The position numbers and the translations under genes were made by a program. This document shows positions 1-5,526 of a DNA stretch of 9,701 nt, one piece after another (positions within the stretch are counted from its first letter, which is position 1; each line of letters begins with the position of its first letter). The stretch is from Dialister sp. (GTDB lineage Bacteria; Bacillota; Negativicutes; Veillonellales; Dialisteraceae): assembly GCA_022722495.1 (NCBI GenBank), contig JAIJLI010000053.1, forward strand, positions 1-9,701, in the 5' to 3' direction. Below the pieces are notes generated by a model that was not told the DNA's origin, did no database searches, and saw only the letters and a list, made by a program, of their open reading frames with translations.

Positions 1-54
1 TTCAATGGCGAGAGATACCTTGTGCTGATCCAGTGCCTCTACTTTTACGTTCAT
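1..54 (-). CDS. tig: Trigger factor, N-terminal fragment (runs off the window)
   Basis: Only the first 18 codons are inside the window; the gene continues to the left. The peptide MNVKVEALDQHKVSLAIE matches the conserved start of trigger factor, the ribosome-associated peptidyl-prolyl isomerase and chaperone that meets nascent chains at the exit tunnel. In this family the N-terminal ribosome-binding domain begins with a short strand of the form M-x-V-x-V-E-x-L-x-x-x-x-V-x-L-x-I-E. The ATG (52-54) is preceded by a strong AAGGAGG (65-71 on the minus strand) at 10 nt. A SigA-type promoter lies 85-113 bp upstream. The identification rests on 18 residues; the pattern fits well, but the ribosome-contact motif and the isomerase domain cannot be seen. 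Confidence 0.82.
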   Translation of the reverse strand, partial: MNVKVEALDQHKVSLAIE

Positions 55-138
55 AAAAATTATTCCTCCTTAAGTCGGTTTTTCCGACAATATTGAACCA
101 TCTTTTATTTTTACAAAATACGCTAAATTGCAAGATAT

Positions 139-167
139 ATTCTACCACACTTGCTTCGAAAATACAA
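139..167 (-). promoter_or_regulatory. SigA-type promoter for trigger factor
   Basis: On the minus strand, TTGTAT (162-167) is followed after exactly 17 bp by TAGAAT (139-144). The predicted transcript would begin near 131-133, giving a leader of about 78 nt that ends in the AAGGAGG site of the trigger factor start. The surrounding 60-200 region is AT-rich, in contrast to the GC-rich repeats to its right. Assignment is by hexamer match and spacing only. Confidence 0.6.
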
Positions 168-236
168 ATTTTACGTTCTCTTGATTGCTTTTCTCTATCT
201 CTGACAGTATGATAGAGGAAATTACATTGAGGTGCG

Positions 237-377
237 GGGTTAGCCCGTGGGGCGTGCCGTCCCTTGATTGTGGATGAAAGCTCTGCTCGAATTAGGAATT
301 AGGAATGAGGAATTAGGAATGGTGGTGCGGCGCATAAAACTCAAACGCGCCGCGGAGTTTCGATAACGCTTCGCGCG
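237..377 (+). repeat. Composite intergenic repeat, copy 1 (modules A-B-C-D)
   Basis: Module A (237-288) begins GGGTTAGCCCGTGGGGCG. Module B is a heptamer array: GAATTAG (289), GAATTAG (296), GAATGAG (303), GAATTAG (310), then GAATG. Module C is GTGGTGCGGCGCATAAAA (from 322). Module D (about 347-377) ends in a GC-rich stretch containing GTTTCGATAACGCTTCGCGC. The same order A-B-C-D is found inverted at 5304-5485; A-B-C is found at 9599-9701, and A-B at 3904-3978. It carries no open reading frame of note and directly abuts the palindromic element at 378-528. Function is unknown. Confidence 0.8.
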
Positions 378-528
378 CATCGTCATTTCGAGCGTAGCCC
401 TCGATCTTTATTGCAGAACACTTATCGCCTGATGTGAGGCGGCACCAAGAGATCGTTTTCCCTCAGCGCATACACGCTGATTCCCGCAGTGCAAGAAAGA
501 TCCCTCGGCTGCGCTCGGGATGACGATG
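378..528. mobile_element. MITE-like palindromic element, ~150 bp, copy 1
   Basis: The ends are perfect inverted repeats, CATCGTCAT (378-386) and ATGACGATG (520-528). They continue inward as imperfect arms of about 40 bp: the left arm contains TTTCGAGCGTAGCC and GATCTTTATTGCA, the right arm the complement of CCCGAGCGCAGCC and GATCTTTCTTGCA. The centre contains small hairpins (CGCCT/AGGCG at 426-441 and TCAGCG/CGCTGA near 462-480). A second copy of the same size and end sequence lies at 7461-7610. There is no coding capacity, so it would be non-autonomous. Mobility is inferred from the terminal inverted repeats and the recurrence; no clear target duplication was seen. Confidence 0.65.
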
Positions 529-541
529 CCGGAGCAATCCC

Positions 542-628
542 AGTCACTAGTCACTAGTCACAAATCACTTGTCACTCGAGGCTCCTAATCCCTAGTCCCT
601 AATCCCTAGCTACCAGTCACCAGTCACT
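542..628 (+). repeat. Heptanucleotide array, AGTCACT/AATCCCT type (H1)
   Basis: Units in order: AGTCACT (542), AGTCACT (549), AGTCACA (556), AATCACT (563), TGTCACT (570), a 10-nt interruption CGAGGCTCCT (577-586), AATCCCT (587), AGTCCCT (594), AATCCCT (601), AGCTACC (608), AGTCACC (615), AGTCACT (622). The array ends 18 nt before the AAAGGAG site of the first chromate transporter gene. The same interruption, in the same phase, occurs in the array at 6380-6424. No promoter was recognised between this array and the gene. Confidence 0.85.
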
Positions 629-661
629 CCCCATTCCCCCAATCAAAGGAGTATCCCATCT

Positions 662-1198
662 ATGAAGCTGCTGCTCGAATTATTTCTTGTCTTTGCCAAA
701 ATGGGCGCCGTCACCTTTGGCGGCGGGTACGCGATGCTGCCTATCCTCCAGCGAGAGATCGTAGAAAACAAGCACTGGGGCAGCGAGGAAGAGCTGATGG
801 ATTACTATGCCTTGGGGCAGGTCACGCCCGGCATGATCGCGGTGAATGTCGCGACCTTCATCGGCTGCAAGCTGAAAGGCTTCTGGGGCGGCGTCTTCGC
901 GACGCTCGGCGTCATCACCCCATCCATGATCATCATCACGATGATCGCGCTCTTTCTCACCCAGTTCGAAGAGAATCCCTATGTCATTCACGCCTTCGCC
1001 GGCATCCGTGCCTGTGTCTGCGTCCTCATTCTGGACGCCGTCGTGAAGCTCGGCAAGAAGTCGATCAAGGATAAACGCACACTTGCGATCTTCATCGGCA
1101 TCCTTCTCATCGCTCTCTTTTCTCCCTTTTCTCCCATCTTCTCCGTCGTCCTTGCCGGCATCGCAGGATACTATCTGATGCCGAGGACAACGAAGTGA
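662..1198 (+). CDS. Half-size chromate transporter (CHR family), first subunit
   Basis: A 178-residue membrane protein of the chromate ion transporter family. It corresponds to one half of a full-length ChrA; in Firmicutes such short subunits come as adjacent pairs that act together to move chromate (or a related oxyanion) across the membrane. The family hallmark FGGGYAM is at residues 19-25, and a version of the second conserved motif, GQVTPG, at 52-57. Hydrophobic segments lie around 3-25, 74-100, 111-128 and 141-173. The usual motif is S-x-S-T-P-G-P; here Gln-Val replaces Ser/Ser and Met follows TPG. The start ATG has AGGAG (647-651) 10 nt upstream. The gene is followed by a 562-bp spacer before its partner, unusual for a pair that normally abuts. 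Actual substrate specificity cannot be read from sequence. Confidence 0.88.
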   Translation: MKLLLELFLVFAKMGAVTFGGGYAMLPILQREIVENKHWGSEEELMDYYALGQVTPGMIAVNVATFIGCKLKGFWGGVFATLGVITPSMIIITMIALFLTQFEENPYVIHAFAGIRACVCVLILDAVVKLGKKSIKDKRTLAIFIGILLIALFSPFSPIFSVVLAGIAGYYLMPRTTK

Positions 1199-1245
1199 AA
1201 AGTGGTGGATGTGGCACACCATTCATAAAGTGCCCCCAATCCCCC

Positions 1246-1516
1246 AATGCTATTAAGTTAAGCGGCAGAACATTCTTGGCTCCCCATCGGGGGAGCTGCC
1301 CGGAGGGCTTGTGCAAGCGAACTGGATTTTTAGGAGTGAAGCGACGCGAAAATCCAGTGAGACGCCATTTCGAACGAAGTGAGATGAGGGGGCAGCACTA
1401 CGGTATATCCAACATTGTTCAATGACCGCTGGCATGCCCCTATTGCCTTCGGCACTTCCCCCGAAGGGGGAAGCAAGTCATTACGGCGCTAACAAATTCC
1501 TTAACTTAATAGCATT
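1246..1516. mobile_element. 271-bp MITE-like element with perfect 17-bp terminal inverted repeats
   Basis: The left end AATGCTATTAAGTTAAG (1246-1262) is exactly the reverse complement of the right end (1500-1516). Inside are three strong hairpins: GCTCCCC/GGGGAGC (1279-1296), ACTGGATTTT/AAAATCCAGT (1321-1358) and CTTCCCCC/GGGGGAAG (1455-1473, 3-nt loop). It sits in a C-rich direct repeat: CCCCCAATCCCCC precedes it and CCCAATCCCCC follows it. That looks like one stretch split by insertion, although a clean target duplication is not defined. There is no transposase gene; a 76-codon frame across the left half is a by-product of base composition. The element separates the two chromate transporter genes. 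Confidence 0.75.
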
Positions 1517-1576
1517 ACCCAATCCCCCTCACGATATCATGCAGCTTATTTGGCATTTATATAAAACTCTGCGACG

Positions 1577-1628
1577 CTTAGGGAAGCACTGATTCAATCG
1601 CTGTCAGATTGAATCAGCGTTTCCTTAG
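1577..1628. repeat. Hairpin element with 11-bp perfect stem
   Basis: CTGATTCAATC (1589-1599) and GATTGAATCAG (1607-1617) form a perfect stem around a 7-nt loop. The pairing extends outward imperfectly through the GGGAAG / TTTCC flanks to about 1577 and 1628. No T-run follows on either strand, so it is not an obvious intrinsic terminator. It lies between the MITE-like element and the second chromate transporter gene. Confidence 0.55.
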
Positions 1629-1677
1629 ATCCTTCGACTCAGTTCTCATATTTTCAGATGATCCATATTTTCTAACC

Positions 1678-1704
1678 TACGACGTTTTTCTCCGCTCAGG
1701 ATGA
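1678..1704 (+). repeat. Dispersed half-arm repeat related to the ~150-bp palindromic elements
   Basis: The 27-nt segment beginning TACGACGTTT and ending CGCTCAGGATGA recurs at 4042-4068 with only a few central mismatches. Both resemble one arm of the palindromic elements at 378-528 and 7461-7610 (…CGCTCGGGATGACG), so they look like decayed single arms. A short heptamer run (TTTCACT, CTTCACT, CCTCACT) follows within 1718-1738 and stops just before the Shine-Dalgarno site of the next gene. Confidence 0.55.
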
Positions 1705-1760
1705 AGAGGTGCCGCACTTTCACTCTTCACTCCTCACTTTTTTCAAAAGGAGCATCCATC

Positions 1761-2324
1761 ATGATCTGGCTTTCCATGTTTTGGGAATTCTTCAAGGCTG
1801 GTCTCTTCGCCGTCGGCGGAGGGCTTGCGACACTTCCCTTTCTCTATGATATTTCTGAACGCACCGGATGGTTCAGCGCGGAAGACATCGCGAATATGAT
1901 CGCGATATCAGAGTCCACCCCGGGGCCTTTGGGCGTCAATATGGCGACCTACGCCGGATTTCAGGCGCTTGGCATCCCGGGCGGCATCTTCACGACGCTC
2001 TCCCTCACAGCGCCCGCGCTCATCATCATCACGATCATCTATGCGATGCTGACACGCTTCCGCGAATCGGACGCTGTGAAGCGGATCTTCTACGGCCTGC
2101 GCCCTGCCTCCACCGCGCTCATCGCAGCCGCCGGTCTTGGCGTCGCGAAGGTGTCTCTCTTAGATACCGCGCTCTATGAAAAGAGCGGCTCGCTCCTTAC
2201 CCTCTTCCAGTGGCCGGCCATTCTCCTTGCCATTGCGATCTATTTCGCTCTTCATAAATACAAGAAGCACCCTGTGCTCTACATCGCGATCAGCGCTGTC
2301 TGCGGGATCGCGTTCGGGCTGTAA
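1761..2324 (+). CDS. Half-size chromate transporter (CHR family), second subunit
   Basis: A 187-residue partner of the protein at 662-1198. The family signature VGGG is at residues 18-21 and the canonical SESTPGPLGVN at 50-60. Strongly hydrophobic helices lie around 7-27, 72-98, 116-132, 150-165 and 172-187. The two subunits are presumed to form the antiparallel two-domain transporter that a full-length ChrA makes as one chain. An in-frame upstream ATG exists at 1701, but ATG 1761 is preferred: it has AAAGGAG (1746-1752) 8 nt upstream, and the extra 20 residues would be encoded by repeat sequence. The leader AAAGGAG-CATCCATC closely matches that of the first subunit (AAAGGAG-TATCCCATCT). A bidirectional terminator starts 4 nt after the stop codon. 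Confidence 0.88.
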   Translation: MIWLSMFWEFFKAGLFAVGGGLATLPFLYDISERTGWFSAEDIANMIAISESTPGPLGVNMATYAGFQALGIPGGIFTTLSLTAPALIIITIIYAMLTRFRESDAVKRIFYGLRPASTALIAAAGLGVAKVSLLDTALYEKSGSLLTLFQWPAILLAIAIYFALHKYKKHPVLYIAISAVCGIAFGL

Positions 2325-2327
2325 AAG

Positions 2328-2378
2328 AAAAAGGATGCACCAAGAAATGCTTTTGCATTTCTCGGTGCATCCTTTTTT
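2328..2378. terminator. Bidirectional intrinsic terminator between convergent genes
   Basis: A 23-bp stem with a single mismatch (2328-2350 with 2355-2377) closes on a TTTT loop. It begins AAAAAGGATGCACC and ends GGTGCATCCTTTTTT. T-runs follow on the plus strand, and the complementary A-run gives a T-run on the minus strand. It can therefore end both the chromate transporter transcript and the convergent ABC ATPase transcript, whose stop codon is at 2380-2382. Confidence 0.93.
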
Positions 2379-2379
2379 A

Positions 2380-3141
2380 TCAGGCTCTCAATATCGACTT
2401 CAGGAAGGCCTTGGTTCGTTCGCTCTTCGGGTGATCGAAGACTTCTTCGCTCGTCCCTTCTTCCTCGACGCGGCCATCGACCATGAAGAGGATCTTATCT
2501 GAGACAGACTTGGCGAAAGCCATTTCATGCGTCACGATCGCCATGGTCATATTCTCATCCGCCAGCTGCTGGATGGTCTTCAAGACCTCGCCCGTCAGCT
2601 CCGGATCAAGCGCGGAGGTCGGTTCATCGAAGAGCATGATCTCCGGACTCATCGCGAGCGCCCGCGCGATGGCGACACGCTGCTTCTGACCGCCGGAAAG
2701 ACTGCCTGGATACATGTCTTTTTTATTGAGCAGGCCGACCTTGCTTAAAAGATCTTCCGCGATCGGCTGGATCTCTTCCCTCTTCATGCCCTTCACGTAG
2801 ATGGGAGCGGCCATGATGTTATCCAGCACGGTCATGTGCGGGAACAGGTTGAAGGACTGAAAGACCATGCCCATCTTGGCAAGGATCTCCTTCGTCTTGG
2901 CTTCGCTCGCGTAGGTGACCTTGCCGTCTTTGTCCTCGGCAAGAAATTCTCCATCGACTGCGATCGAGCCGCCCTGGATGGTTTCCAGATGGTTCAAGCA
3001 GCGCAAAAGCGTACTCTTGCCGGCCCCTGAAGGCCCGATGATGGAGATGACTTCGCCCTTTTCCAGTGTCATATCGACGCCGTGAAGGATGGTGAGCTTG
3101 CCGAAATCCTTCCGGATATTTTTCATTTCAATAAAACTCAT
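2380..3141 (-). CDS. Polar amino acid ABC transporter, ATP-binding protein
   Basis: A 253-residue ABC ATPase that powers uptake of a polar amino acid at the cytoplasmic face of the membrane. All nucleotide-binding elements are intact: Walker [10 protein letters not shown] (36-44), Q-loop glutamine Q95 in [13 protein letters not shown], signature LSGGQKQR (148-155), Walker B IMLFDE (168-173), D-loop SALD (176-179) and H-loop histidine H205 in VTHEM. The length and the [15 protein letters not shown] pattern are typical of the GlnQ/HisP (PAAT) subfamily. ATG 3141 follows AAGGAGG, which overlaps the stop codon region of the permease gene 11 nt upstream, indicating co-transcription and probable translational coupling. 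The transcript ends at the bidirectional terminator just past the stop. The substrate cannot be fixed from sequence; cystine, glutamine, histidine and arginine systems all look alike here. Confidence 0.93.
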   Translation of the reverse strand: MSFIEMKNIRKDFGKLTILHGVDMTLEKGEVISIIGPSGAGKSTLLRCLNHLETIQGGSIAVDGEFLAEDKDGKVTYASEAKTKEILAKMGMVFQSFNLFPHMTVLDNIMAAPIYVKGMKREEIQPIAEDLLSKVGLLNKKDMYPGSLSGGQKQRVAIARALAMSPEIMLFDEPTSALDPELTGEVLKTIQQLADENMTMAIVTHEMAFAKSVSDKILFMVDGRVEEEGTSEEVFDHPKSERTKAFLKSILRA

Positions 3142-3152
3142 GTCCGTCCTCC

Positions 3153-3800
3153 TTATTCTTCATAGACCGCATAGCGTTTTTCCACATACGTCAGGATCTT
3201 CGTCAGGATCGCGGTGCATACGAGGTAGAAAACGGCTGCCACAAGGAACGGCATGGTATCGAAGTCACGCTGCACGAAGGCGCGGGTGACACGCATGAGG
3301 TCATTCATCGCCAGAATGTAGACGAGCGAGGTATCCTTCAGAAGGGTGATGGTCTCATTGCCGAGCGGCGGGATGACACGCTTCACGACCTGCGGCAGCA
3401 CGATATGCCACATAGTCTGCCTGTAGGTGAAGCCCAAGACCTTTGCCCCCTCATACTGCCCCTTCGGGATAGACTGGATGCCGCCTCTGAAAATTTCCGC
3501 AAAATAAGCCGCATAGTTCGCCACGAAGGCAAGGATCGCCGCCGGGAAATCACTGATCTGCACATTCAGCATGAGCGGCAGCCCGTAGTAGATGAACATG
3601 ATCTGCAGCATGAGCGGCGTGCCGCGCATGACGTAAATATAGATCTCCGCCAGCTTGCGGAAAACAGCGACTTTGGAAATGCGGACCAGTGCCAGCAGGA
3701 TACCGATCGGTAGCGAGAGCACGATGGTGATCAGAAAGATCTGTGCCGATACGCCCAGCCCGGCAAACATATTCGGCAGGATGCGAAGAATGTAATCCAT
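3153..3800 (-). CDS. Polar amino acid ABC transporter, permease protein
   Basis: A 215-residue inner-membrane permease of the HisM/GlnP type. Hydrophobic segments lie near residues 13-38, 52-77, 86-105, 150-165 and 183-205. The conserved RGTPLMLQ motif is at 59-66. The EAA cytoplasmic loop, which docks on the ATPase, is at about 117-137 ([21 protein letters not shown] region). A short permease of this type normally acts as a homodimer with two ATPase subunits when, as here, only one permease gene is present. ATG 3800 has AAGGAG 6 nt upstream (3807-3812). A promoter matching SigA is present at 3837-3865, so the permease and ATPase can be transcribed independently of the binding-protein gene, which lies about 470 bp upstream beyond a terminator and repeats. 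Confidence 0.93.
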   Translation of the reverse strand: MDYILRILPNMFAGLGVSAQIFLITIVLSLPIGILLALVRISKVAVFRKLAEIYIYVMRGTPLMLQIMFIYYGLPLMLNVQISDFPAAILAFVANYAAYFAEIFRGGIQSIPKGQYEGAKVLGFTYRQTMWHIVLPQVVKRVIPPLGNETITLLKDTSLVYILAMNDLMRVTRAFVQRDFDTMPFLVAAVFYLVCTAILTKILTYVEKRYAVYEE

Positions 3801-3836
3801 AAAATACTCCTTATAAAACCAGTGTTATATAGAGTT

Positions 3837-3865
3837 ATCATACACTGATTTCACCCTTTTAGCAA
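3837..3865 (-). promoter_or_regulatory. SigA-type promoter for permease-ATPase genes
   Basis: On the minus strand TTGCTA (3860-3865) is followed after 17 bp by TATGAT (3837-3842). Start of transcription is expected about 30 nt upstream of the permease start codon. This explains how the permease and ATPase are expressed although a terminator ends the upstream binding-protein transcript. Assignment is by hexamer match and spacing only. Confidence 0.6.
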
Positions 3866-3903
3866 GATAGAGAAATGAAATAGCGGAGTCCTTTCATGGG
3901 GAT

Positions 3904-3978
3904 CAGGGTCAGCCTCTATGGCGTGCTGCCCCTTGCCCCTGAATGAAATCTTTGCTCAAATTAGGAATTAGGAATGAA
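3904..3978 (+). repeat. Composite intergenic repeat, copy 2 (modules A-B, diverged)
   Basis: A diverged copy of the module A sequence (AGGGTCAGCCTCTATGGCG, then GAATGAAATCTTTGCTC) leads into three heptamers, AAATTAG (3958), GAATTAG (3965) and GAATGAA (3972). Here module C is replaced by the GGTGGCGGCTTCGCCGCGA motif. Compare copies at 237-377, 5304-5485 and 9599-9701. Confidence 0.7.
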
Positions 3979-4148
3979 GGTGGCGGCTTCGCCGCGATCG
4001 AAGGCTCAGGTCTCAGTTGTTCCGGCATTCGTTATCTCACATACGACGTTTCTCGCCGCTCAGGATGACGAAACGGGGCGATGCCCGAAGGCTGTATGAG
4101 TTGATACGAGAATACCATCTTCTAAAAAAAGGCGGCGAAGCCGCCACG
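3979..4148. repeat. 170-bp segment bounded by inverted GC-rich motifs
   Basis: GGTGGCGGCTTCGCCGCGA (3979-3997) is mirrored by GGCGGCGAAGCCGCCACG (4131-4148). A third copy of the motif is at 6327-6345. Each motif is itself a small hairpin (GCGGC-TTC-GCCGC). Inside are the half-arm repeat at 4042-4068 and GGCGATGCCCGAAGG (4077-4091); GGCGATGCCCGAAAG recurs at 6356-6370, downstream of the third copy. No gene was found in it. It lies in the gap between the binding-protein gene and the permease gene. Confidence 0.6.
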
Positions 4149-4152
4149 AGAA

Positions 4153-4189
4153 CCCTGAACCTTGAACCCTGAACCTTGAACCCTGAACC
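4153..4189 (-). repeat. Heptanucleotide array, GGGTTCA/AGGTTCA type (H3), inverted
   Basis: On the plus strand five units alternate exactly: CCCTGAA (4153), CCTTGAA (4160), CCCTGAA (4167), CCTTGAA (4174), CCCTGAA (4181), then CC. Read on the minus strand this is the GGTTCAG/GGTTCAA array also seen at 6293-6327, 7405-7432 and 9571-9598. As at 6293-6345, it is joined to the GGCGGCTTCGCCGC motif. Confidence 0.85.
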
Positions 4190-4205
4190 AAATGAAAGCA
4201 AAGTA

Positions 4206-4253
4206 AAAAGGGACTGTGAAGAAATGGGGATTCATATCTTCACAGCCCCTTTT
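4206..4253 (-). terminator. Intrinsic terminator of the binding-protein gene
   Basis: AAAAGGGACTGTGAAGA (4206-4222) pairs with TCTTCACAGCCCCTTTT (4237-4253), with one mismatch and a 14-nt loop. On the minus strand the stem is followed by a T-run, and it lies 17 nt past the stop codon of the substrate-binding protein. It should limit read-through into the permease-ATPase genes. Confidence 0.9.
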
Positions 4254-4269
4254 CAAAAATCATCTCAAC

Positions 4270-5082
4270 TTATTTCAACACGACATCCTTGCCGAACCAT
4301 TTTTCAGAGATCTTCTGGGCTTCGCCGCTGGCTACGACCTTGGCAATGCCATCATTCAAGAGATCGACGAGAGCCTGATTGTCCTTCTTGATCCCGATGG
4401 AGAAGGTATCCTTAGAAACGACACTCTCAAGTTCTCTGAACTGTCCCGGTTTCTTCGTCATATAGTATTCGATGAGGACAGAGTCAGCAAGGACGGCATC
4501 ACAGCGGCCGGATTCAAGATCCATGAAGCAGGCTGTGAGATCCGGGTATGCTTTGATCTCAGAGAAAGACTTCTTGAAGTTTTCATCACGGTTCAGCGCC
4601 GTTTCTGCGGTGGAGGCTTCCTGAATGGAGATCTTCTTGCCCTTCAGATCTTCCGGCGTCTTGATCGCGCTGTCATTCAATACTGCATAGACCTGGATAT
4701 TATCCATGTACGGCTTCGTGAAGGCGAGCTTCTTGGTACGCTCCGGCGTCATGGTGAAGCCATTCCAGATGCAGTCGATACGGCCGGAATTCAGTTCCGT
4801 TTCCTTGGAAGCCCAGTCGATCGGCTTGAATTCGATCGGCACGCCGATCTCCTTGGATACCGCTTCTGCCATATCGATATCAAAGCCGACGATCTTGCCG
4901 CTGTCATCACGGAAGCCCATCGGAGCAAAGGTATCATCCATACCGGCTACGATCTTCGCCGGCTTGCCGGATGCGGCCTTGGCCGCACTCGAAGCCGCCT
5001 TGTCTCCCCCGCCGCATCCTGCGAGCATTCCACAAGCACCCAGAGCCAGCATTCCAGCGATCATCAGTTTTTTCATTTTCAT
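4270..5082 (-). CDS. Amino acid ABC transporter, substrate-binding lipoprotein
   Basis: A 270-residue family 3 extracellular solute-binding protein, lipid-anchored outside the membrane, delivering a polar amino acid to the adjacent permease-ATPase. The signal peptide (residues 1-22) has a lysine-rich start, a hydrophobic core and lipobox LAGC with acceptor Cys23. A low-complexity Gly/Ala/Ser linker (24-40) follows. The family signature GFDIDMAEAV is at 67-76. Typical segments are NGFTMTPERTKKLAFTKPY (107-125) and the SIQEASTAE region. ATG 5082 is preferred over in-frame ATG 5118: AGGAG stands 8 nt before it, and it starts directly with MKMKKLM as expected of a signal peptide. It has its own consensus promoter and terminator, which fits the usual need for excess binding protein. 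The exact ligand is not determined. Confidence 0.92.
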   Translation of the reverse strand: MKMKKLMIAGMLALGACGMLAGCGGGDKAASSAAKAASGKPAKIVAGMDDTFAPMGFRDDSGKIVGFDIDMAEAVSKEIGVPIEFKPIDWASKETELNSGRIDCIWNGFTMTPERTKKLAFTKPYMDNIQVYAVLNDSAIKTPEDLKGKKISIQEASTAETALNRDENFKKSFSEIKAYPDLTACFMDLESGRCDAVLADSVLIEYYMTKKPGQFRELESVVSKDTFSIGIKKDNQALVDLLNDGIAKVVASGEAQKISEKWFGKDVVLK

Positions 5083-5151
5083 GGTCATCTCTCCTGTTCC
5101 CATTTTTGAAATCTTCATTTCTTTATCTCAGTAAAGTATCGGTATGCACAT

Positions 5152-5180
5152 ATCTTATCCTATAAAAATCCTTTTGTCAA
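5152..5180 (-). promoter_or_regulatory. SigA-type promoter for the substrate-binding protein
   Basis: On the minus strand a perfect -35 TTGACA (5175-5180) is followed after 17 bp by TAAGAT (5152-5157). It is the best promoter match in the window. The leader would be about 63 nt. The region between it and the gene shows no riboswitch-like structure that I recognise. An inverted H1 heptamer array ends about 33 bp upstream of the -35 box. Confidence 0.8.
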
Positions 5181-5212
5181 GTAAAGAAGTGAAATGTTAT
5201 GAAAAGGGATTC

Positions 5213-5268
5213 GTGACTAGTGACTGGTGACCAGGGACTAGGGATTAGTAGCTAGGGATTAGTAGTAT
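5213..5268 (-). repeat. Heptanucleotide array (H1), inverted
   Basis: Plus-strand units: GTGACTA (5213), GTGACTG (5220), GTGACCA (5227), GGGACTA (5234), GGGATTA (5241), GTAGCTA (5248), GGGATTA (5255), GTAGTAT (5262). In reverse complement this contains the same CCCTAGCTAC join as the array at 542-628, so unit variants keep a partly conserved order. It lies just upstream of the binding-protein promoter. Confidence 0.85.
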
Positions 5269-5303
5269 GCGATGTTTGAAATAGTGCAATTGATGCGCTG
5301 ACC

Positions 5304-5485
5304 GTTCTGCAAGAAAGATCTCTCGCCAACGCTTCTGGTGCCGACAGCGCGAAGCGCTATCAAAATTCTGCGGCGCTTCTTTTTTTCTGCGCCGCACCAC
5401 CATTTCGCATTTCTCATTTCTAATTTCTCATTCAAGCGAAGCTTTCATCCGCAATCAAGAGGCAGCACGCCCAACGGGCTAACCC
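5304..5485 (-). repeat. Composite intergenic repeat, copy 3 (inverted, modules A-B-C-D plus half-arm)
   Basis: Read on the minus strand from 5485: GGGTTAGCCCGTTGGGCG (A), the heptamers GAATGAG, AAATTAG, AAATGAG, AAATGCG (B, 5401-5433 on the plus strand), GGTGGTGCGGCGCAG (C), and GATAGCGCTTCGCGC (D). Then comes a decayed single arm of the palindromic element containing GATCTTTCTTGCAGAAC. The same D-to-arm order occurs in copy 1 (237-377 plus 378-419). The element stops 9 bp before the -10 box of the DUF4931 gene. Confidence 0.8.
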
Positions 5486-5488
5486 TTC

Positions 5489-5504
5489 TATGCTATAATA
5501 AGAA
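5489..5504 (+). promoter_or_regulatory. Extended -10 promoter for the DUF4931 gene
   Basis: TATAAT (5494-5499) is preceded by TG one base upstream, making TGCTATAAT, an extended -10 element. No -35 hexamer is recognisable 17 bp upstream, where the composite repeat ends. The 16-mer TATGCTATAATAAGAA is identical to the one upstream of pgeF (8628-8643, minus strand), which strengthens both calls. The start codon follows about 20 nt after the expected transcription start, with GAGGTG (5515-5520) as ribosome binding site. Confidence 0.7.
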
Positions 5505-5526
5505 TCGGAAAGATGAGGTGTACACC

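Noticed and set aside
1195..1425. 76-codon frame at the start of the 271-bp element, considered as a gene
   Set aside because: It spans the terminal inverted repeat and internal hairpins, and its composition follows the palindromes.
1577..1628. Hairpin considered as terminator of the first chromate transporter gene
   Set aside because: No T-run after the stem on either strand, and it is nearly 400 bp from the stop codon.
4216..5109. Long plus-strand frame opposite the substrate-binding protein
   Set aside because: It is the antisense shadow of a well-supported lipoprotein gene; it has no family-like motifs and overlaps the terminator.
5082..5118. Start of the substrate-binding protein at ATG 5118
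   Set aside because: It would place 12 residues before the signal peptide and leave the AGGAG site inside the coding region; ATG 5082 fits both.
5083..5151. Possible riboswitch in the leader of the substrate-binding protein
   Set aside because: The leader is only about 63 nt and shows no conserved aptamer motif or expression-platform hairpin.
5338..5526. N-terminal extension of the DUF4931 protein from an upstream in-frame start
   Set aside because: The extra codons run through composite repeat copy 3 and the promoter; ATG 5527 has a well-spaced GAGGTG.
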